Below, in pieces: positions 57,827-64,000 of a stretch of DNA of 64,000 nucleotides. The number at the start of each line of letters is the position of its first letter. Within the stretch, counting starts at the first letter, position 1. Source of the DNA: Terfezia claveryi (taxonomy: Eukaryota; Ascomycota; Pezizomycetes; Pezizales; Pezizaceae); the NCBI GenBank assembly GCA_015179025.1, contig WHUX01000077.1:186001-250000 (forward strand). The letters are read 5' to 3'. A program made the translations under genes and the position numbers. Below the pieces are notes generated by a model. The model saw only the letters and a program-made list of their open reading frames with translations. It was not told the DNA's origin and did not search any database.

Positions 57827-60800
57827 ATCCAGTACTAGGCAACAACAATAATAATAAGGACTAGGAGAGATGATAATTACATATACTTAGTAAAGAAGCA
57901 GTGCTATTATACAACTTTATGTACTATAACTCTATTCAGGGCCATATATATATGTAAGTCTAAGTATAAAACTAAAGGTTCTAATACAGATATATCAAGT
58001 CACTGGATATTGAAATAGAGTTTTTAGGTCATAAACATAGGGTCTTTGTAAAGATAAGAATATAGTATGATAAACTATATATTGAAACTACTCTATATTC
58101 TGAGATTTCAATTTCTAAGTATAACTTAAAGGTTATCTTTACTTAGAAAAAGTTTATAAATAGAGAGGAAAATATTGTCATTAGAAATATGATTGTTATT
58201 TTGTACAAATTGGGAATAGTTAAGAATATATAGATCTTTTTCTATTTCAAAATTAATTTCTATTTACTCGATTTATATTATGATATTTTGAAATATATTA
58301 CTCAACTTAGTTAGTAGATAGTAGTTTCTAATTGTTCTATCTATACTTATGATTCTCTTAAATACTAGTAAACTATTTTATTAGACTCTAATAGAGTATA
58401 CAAATATAAGTAGTTTTAAAATTTACTAGTCTCTATAAGAAATTAGTGCTAGCTAGACTAATCTATTAGTAGAGAGTTAGGTTCTTAAATTAGTAAATTT
58501 TTAGTATAAATTTAATACTAAATAGCTAATAAATAGTAATAAATAGAGCTTTTATATTCTATCATTAACTTTATTCTCCTGAAAGTTTTATTTCAGGAAG
58601 ATATTATTGTTCTATATAATTTAATTTATATAATTATGATATAATAACTTTAGTATTTATATTCCTAGCTACTTTTTATAACTTCAGTTTTAGGATTAGT
58701 TATAAATCCTAAAATAACTCATTATTTTATATTAAACTACTAAAGCTAGTATTGATTAAAAAGCTCTAAAAAGCTAAAACTTAGAATTCAATAGATAATA
58801 AACTTAGGCTAATAGATATTTCCTGACTTTAAGCATAATAATTAAAGCCAAATTAAATATATAGGGGCTATATATATAATAATAATAATACAAATTATCT
58901 TAGACTAAATAAATAAAATATTAGTTACTATATTTGAATTTTATCAAAATAAATAGTTTTTCTTTAACTATGAATTAGTACTAATTAAGTAATTAATCCT
59001 ATAGCAATTAGATATGTAACTTTAAATACTTAAGAAAATAGCTAATATGATAGAGAATAACTTTAAGGTAAAAAGAATATAGTAAATAGGAGAGGGTTCC
59101 AAAACTCAATTTACTAAAAGATAGAGATCTAAAGTAGAAAATATTACAGAAGAAGAAAAAAAAAATATTGAAGAGGTAGAGGAAATAAAAAAGGAGAAGA
59201 TAGTAGTAGAAGAGAAGAAAATAAAAGATAGTAATAAAAAGGAATATGTTAAAGCTAGAAATTATAGAAAAGGAAATATAAAGGATATTAAAGAAAAAGG
59301 TAAGGAAATATAAGCTAAAGTTAAAGCTACTAAAACTAAGACAACTACTACTGAACTAATTAAAACTAAGGCTATAGAGGTAAAGATTAAAACTATAGTT
59401 GTTAGAGTAAAAACTATATAGATTAAGGAGAAGATAGTAAAAGATAAGTAAATAGTAGTTAAAATACTAGTGAGGGATATAGAGAGTAAGAAGAGAGTTA
59501 TAAAAAGTAGCCTAAAAAAGAATAAAAAAGTAAAGAGGCTCTAAAAGTATAGTATTAGGTTTTAGAAATAGAGAAATAAATAATTAAAGAGTCTATTATA
59601 TTTTTAAATACAGTATTTTTATATTTATATTTTTGTATTTTATATATTATATATTTAAGCTTTATATTTTTAGATTTTATTTTTTAATATTATAGTACTC
59701 TATAAAAAGAATAGTTTAGACTAGATATTATAAAGGTATAAATGAGTAGGGTTTTAGTTAGTTATTCTTGATTTTTTAAATATAAATATAATGATATATG
59801 TCAATACAATGAATTGTAGTTTCTAGTGAACCCCAATAATAGTAAGAAAGTGAGAAGTAAAATCCTATTTTTCCTTTCATTCTAGTTATAAATTTAAGGG
59901 ATTGTTATATAAGTGTTATAACTATAGGGATTAATTTATAGAATGGCAGCTCTATACTAATAACAATCATATTACTAGTCACTACTAGAGACCAGACTAC
60001 TCAATTTGACTCCACTTGCTAAAAGATAATTAAGGAGAAGTGACTACTATTTAGATTGAGTAAAATAATAGCTTTATATATTTTATAGTCTTCTATAGTA
60101 AAAGTTGACTAGGTTGGAGACTTAAGTACCATTATAATGAAACTAAGTATTTGAGTAATATTATTTTTACCTCTAGCTACAGTTTTAGTATTAAAGAAAA
60201 GTACTGAATTCTCATTTGGTACTAGTCTAGTAAGAATTGCTCCCAAAAGAATGAAACCTATAGTAAGGCAGCTTAGTATATAAGTTGTTGTTATTACTAT
60301 ACCTAAATAGCTATTTACTAGTAGAAGTTAAGTCCCTCCAGTTCTAGTTACTAGACTTACCTAAAGTAGGCAGCAACTTGTAATCAATAGTTAATATATA
60401 ATATATAAACTTAATACTATACTATATATATGATATATATATATAATATTGTATAATGCAATTAATATAGTATGGTTATATATAATTATTTATTAAGGTA
60501 CCTTTCTAGTATTTCTGCTATAGCCTAATTGAAGTTGTACTTCAAGTTCAGGGTTTTTTGTTCTTTTTTTGAAGTTTATATATTTATCAAGCCTAAAACT
60601 ATAGAGATAGCTTAGAGTTAAGGGTAAAATAGTAAAAATAGTGTAGTTACTCTATATATTTTAAAAAGTCTTTGAATATCAAGTAAATTTCTACTCATTA
60701 ATAATCTGTAGTACTACAAAAACTTCAACTAACATAGTTTAGGCAAGTATTGATCCTTATACTCTAGCTTTAATTTGGCAAATAAATTATTATGAAATTC

Positions 60801-61450
60801 CTAAAATTGTGCTTGGAAAGTAAATAAGAAAAGGAGAATTTAGTGTTTTAAAAGTTTCCTTGCTCTTTATACATCTTTCTCTACTCTATATTTTCCTACT
60901 CTATAATACACCCTCTTGGAGATAAAACTACTATATATAGAATAAAATCACTAATTAATATATTGCTTCTCAAGATTATTACAACTAATACTTATCTATT
61001 TTCAAATGCTTTACTATTTAGAGGCTATATAACTAAACTATATTTCTAACTAACTATCAATAGTATAGGTTTGGTACTACTTAAATAGTATAGATACTTG
61101 GGCATGAGTCAAACTTCACTACTCTAATAGATTATAGACTAAAACATAATATAGGAAATCCTACTACTGCTATATATAATTATATATACTAAGTAGCTTT
61201 TTCTACTACCCTACTAGCCAATTGAATAGATTGATAAATGAGTCAGAATACTTACAGCTAAGAGATTTTTGAGATCTCTAATTCACTACACTTATACTAG
61301 AGAGTTTTTTCAGATGGTATATATGTACTTACTTTTATTAACAAAAGAGCTTGTATAAGAAAAAAGATAGAAAAAAGTAATATAAAATAAAATATATAAG
61401 TACAGCATACAATGCTTTATATATATAGTTTACCCAGGTATATATTTACA
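57827..61450. other. Long AT-rich decayed region
   Basis: No gene is readable. 59040-59560 is purine-rich on the plus strand and translates to a Lys/Glu-rich run (EEVEEIKKEKIVVEEKK) with stops; this could be a mutated coiled-coil protein or simply skewed DNA. TAG/TAA/ATA triplets dominate throughout, as expected for exhaustive RIP-like mutation of old repeats. Confidence 0.45.
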
Positions 61451-61479
61451 GTTGGCTTATAGCGGATAAAAGAGGTATA

Positions 61480-62160
61480 CACTGGCCACCACAGATGTAG
61501 AGATCCCTGTCTAATCATGAGATCAATATACTGTAGAATTAGTATAAGTGCTTTGTAGAAATTTCTCAAAAATCGACAAGGCCACCAGTTTTCCTGGTAT
61601 ATTCACCCCATGCACTCTCCTAATAATCTATAAGTCTGTCTGTATATCGTCGCCAGCATTTGGTTTTCGCCATTCCAAACCATCTCGAATTATTTTCGTT
61701 CCAATCCCTCTGCCTTGAGTATTAGCTGGTATTTTACTTCAAATTCCACCTTTTGTTGATATCTGGGTCCCAGGCCTTTTGTATACCCTTGGCTGTCATG
61801 TGTGAGTGGCCAGCTGAGATCCCATTTATTAGGCCAGCTCTTTTTGGGCATACAAGTATATATAGTGATATGTCCAGTAATTCGGACTATGATTCTGACT
61901 ATGTTCGGTAAAGTGGGCTTACCCACACACAATTGAGAGGCCTCGACCGACTAAAGCAACAAACTGTTCAAACCTATAATGGTGAGGACATAGCGATGCT
62001 CACAGGCAAAGAAGATCTTATTGCAGAATATCTTAGTTTTGACCCTTCCTCGAGGTTTAACGCCATCGACGTCATGTGGAAACCAGTGCAATTCAGTCCC
62101 AAACCACCAGGCGTGAGCGAGTTTCGCGACCCCGATGCCCGGGACTCTCGTATAACCACC
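61480..62160. other. Balanced-composition unique stretch, target of the copia element
   Basis: GC rises abruptly here. Opposing ORFs (61690-61932 minus, 61933-62166 plus) have reasonable codon texture, and the plus ORF (SEFRDPDARDSRITTY end) stops only four codons after meeting the copia LTR. Neither has a recognisable domain. It may be the remnant of a host gene interrupted by the copia insertion at 62161. Confidence 0.3.
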
Positions 62161-62799
62161 TATTGAAAGGTTACTATGAGTGGAGGTATCGCAGTAGTAA
62201 TTACGGAGGTAGTAGCGGTGGACAGTAGTGCTATTAAGCAGAGAGTGCAAGCGAGCAGAAGTGCGAGAGAGCAGATAGTTGAACTATGTCAAGAATAGAC
62301 GGTCTATTGAGTCTAATAGAGAAGTGTGTAGGACTAGATACAGGAGTAGGAAGCTCGTATATAATGGTACAAGTTGAGGGTAAAGATCTAGTAGGAAAGT
62401 TTAAGTTACATAACTCAAGAATAGTATATCGTGCACATGTGAATGAAGAAATACATAGAGGTGTGTGACTGAGACAGTAATATGAGTCAACGAATATAAC
62501 AGAAAGTCATAGAAGTGGTGATCATTAAGTCATGACAACTGAGACAAGTAAGCAGTAACCTTAAGTAGTAAAGCAGCATCATGCAATGATAATAGATACT
62601 AAGTTAGGAAAGTAAGCAAAGATAATAAGAACATGTGAACGACATGTAAACACATGTGAAAGAAATAATACAGAAGTTCTTAATCGGGTAGCAAGTGTCC
62701 ATATTAGGTATCAGCATGATGTAGAAGTAGTCATAAAAGAGAATAATGTATTGTATGGAAATACTTAACTCTATTAAAAGGAAATGATTATTTTCAACA
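62161..62799 (-). repeat. copia 3' LTR (639 bp)
   Basis: Bounded by the imperfect inverted termini TGTTGAAA and TTTCAATA. It begins immediately after the polypurine tract. Preceding host bases are CCACC (62156-62160); the partner duplication would lie beyond the window. Confidence 0.75.
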
Positions 62800-62813
62800 C
62801 CCCTTCTCACTTG

Positions 62814-63914
62814 TTATCTCATGATTAATCCTTTGAGATAGGAGAACCGTAGACTAGGAAAGGCCTTTGTGCATATGTCCACTGGATTGTGTTCACCAGG
62901 AATATGTAACAGCGTAATAGTACCAGAGTTAACAAGTCCGCAGATGAAGTGGTAAGCAATGTCAATATGCTTTGACTTATTGGAGATTCGAGGATTATGA
63001 GACAGGTCGATAGAGCCATTATTATTACAAGAGAGGGCAGAGGGAATATCTTTGATAGAGAGCTCACTTAGGGTATTCTGAAGCTACATTTGTTGTTTAG
63101 CAGCATTAGAACCAGTAATGTATTCTGCTTCGGTAGTGGAGGTTGTCACGTATTTTTGTTTTTGTGATCTCCAGCAGATAGTACAAGAGGCAAGCTTGAA
63201 GATATATCCTGAGGTCGACCGTCGAGTGTCACGACATCTAGCAAAGTCTGAATCAGTAAATCCTTCGAGTGAAAGACCTTGTCCGAGTTTGTAGGTCAAG
63301 ATAAGATCGCGAGTACCCTTAAGGTAGCGTAGGACTCGTTTAACTGCTCCAAGGTGATCCTTCGATAGTTGGTGAGAGAATTGTGAGAGAAGAGTTACAG
63401 AGTAAGCTAGGTTAGGACGTGTTCTAATAACTGTATATATGAGTGATCCAAGGATTTGTTGATAGAGGGAGATGTCGGTAACCTCATCTTCATCTGTGCA
63501 TTGTTGAAGAGTATGGTTTAAGTCAAGAGAAAGAGTGACGGGGTTGCAGTCCATCATACCAAAACGTTCGAGGATCTTGTCGATGTAGGAGGATTGGGAT
63601 AGTGTGATACTGTGCTTAGAGTACTCAATTCGAATTCCTAGAAGCCAATGTAGGTTACCCATATCAGTTAACTTAAACTCTCGTTTGAGTGACTGTTTGG
63701 TAGACTTCATAATGGCTGAGTCTTTATATCCGAATAAAGTAATATTGTCAACATAAAGGGCGAGTATGATTGTACCAGACTTATAGACGAAGACGCAGGG
63801 GTCAAAGGCACAAGCAGAGAAACCTATTCTCAGGAGGAAAGATGTTAATCGTCCATACCACTGACGAGGAGACTGCTTTAATGCATACATAGATCGGTTC
63901 AGTTTAGTACACAT
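62814..63914 (-). pseudogene. pol: copia pol: RT C-terminus and RNase H
   Basis: One minus-strand frame from the LTR junction to TAA 62814-62816, with a single internal TAG at 63084-63086. RT: SMYALKQSPRQWYGRL, CVFVYKSG, LALYVDNITLFG (the catalytic YVDD is YVDN, a G-to-A change), LGIRIEYSKHSITLSQSSYI. Connection and RNase H: YQQILGSLIYTVIRTRPNLA, FTDSDFARCRDTRRSTSGY, STTEAEYI, then NKSKHIDIAYHFI and HNPVDICTKAFPS. These are standard Ty1/copia landmarks. The RT active-site change and the stop make it inactive. It encodes the copying enzymes for the element. Confidence 0.9.
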
Positions 63915-64000
63915 TGTAACGAGGGCTCTGGGGGACAAGGCGACCAAGGGGTACGCCGGGGAAGTGGCAATGGGCAATCGCACACGTAGGAGCGCTACGT
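63915..64000 (-). repeat. Gypsy A-family LTR, 3' end, inserted in copia
   Basis: On the minus strand the last 86 bases read CTACGTGTGCGATTG...CCCTCGTTACA, matching the 3' ends of the Gypsy A and F LTRs. It joins copia RT coding sequence at 63914. The five bases next to it are CACAT (63910-63914). The rest lies outside the window. Confidence 0.85.

Larger units (their letters stand above)
62161..63914 (-). mobile_element. Ty1/copia element, 3' part
   Basis: Minus-strand element. 3' LTR 62161-62799 (starts TGTTGAAAATAATC, ends CCTTTCAATA, probably CCTTTCAACA before one change), polypurine tract GTGAGAAGGGG at 62800-62810, then the pol C-terminus. Its upstream part is cut at 63914/63915 by an inserted gypsy LTR. 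Composition is nearly normal, so it is young. Confidence 0.85.

Noticed and set aside
59040..59560. Lys/Glu-rich coding stretch
   Set aside because: It is broken by stops and explained by purine-skewed AT-rich DNA; no family could be assigned.

Overview
The window looks like a transposon-packed, AT-rich compartment of a filamentous fungal nuclear genome. Introns of about 45-70 nt with GTAAGT/GTATGT donors and CTAAC/CTAAT branch points, chromoviral Ty3/gypsy elements, Plavaka-type transposases with DUF6532-like partner genes, and massive C-to-T/G-to-A decay (CAG to TAG, CAA to TAA, CGA to TGA stops) all point to Dikarya with RIP or a RIP-like process. An ascomycete (Pezizomycotina) seems most likely, but the species cannot be told from this sequence.

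Layout. 1-2038: remains of a TET/JBP-like 2OG-Fe(II) dioxygenase gene (cut by the window edge) and an unrecognised pseudogene. 2039-4640: simple repeats, minisatellites and a Thr-rich pseudogene. 4900-12479: a decayed piggyBac transposase gene split by a full-length Ty3/gypsy chromovirus (Gypsy A, 5290-11855, LTRs of 721 bp, duplication TGTAG). 12486-14000: minisatellites, a 94-bp tandem array and the 3' end of another gypsy (B). 15280-19562: heavily mutated Gypsy D, broken by a 1.86-kb long-TIR foldback element (FB1). 20741-35497: mutated but complete Gypsy C (431-bp LTRs, duplication ATAAC) that carries Plavaka element A nested inside it (26336-34933). 36389-37916: a four-exon HNH-fold gene, the only gene in the window that appears intact. 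39476-42885: decayed Plavaka C, itself broken by a second foldback element (FB2). 42886-43616: 5' LTR and leader of Gypsy F, broken by Plavaka B (43617-53366). 53367-61450: LTR fragments, truncated Gypsy E on the minus strand, and AT-rich decay. 61480-64000: a short unique stretch, then the 3' part of a Ty1/copia element on the minus strand, cut by another gypsy LTR at the window edge.

How the parts relate. Plavaka A and B are diverged from each other, yet each carries the same three genes: a transposase with one intron at an equivalent site, a minus-strand DUF6532-like gene with an acidic tail, and a third protein family I do not recognise ('gene X'). Gene X lies at a different place and orientation in the two elements. 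All three genes are conserved in protein sequence but carry point-mutation stops, so both copies look recently active and now silenced. The nesting gives a relative order: piggyBac and Gypsy D/E are oldest, then Gypsy C and the foldback elements, then Plavaka A and B, Gypsy A and F.

Limits: homology calls are by eye from motifs, with no database search. Ends of heavily mutated elements are approximate unless target duplications are given.
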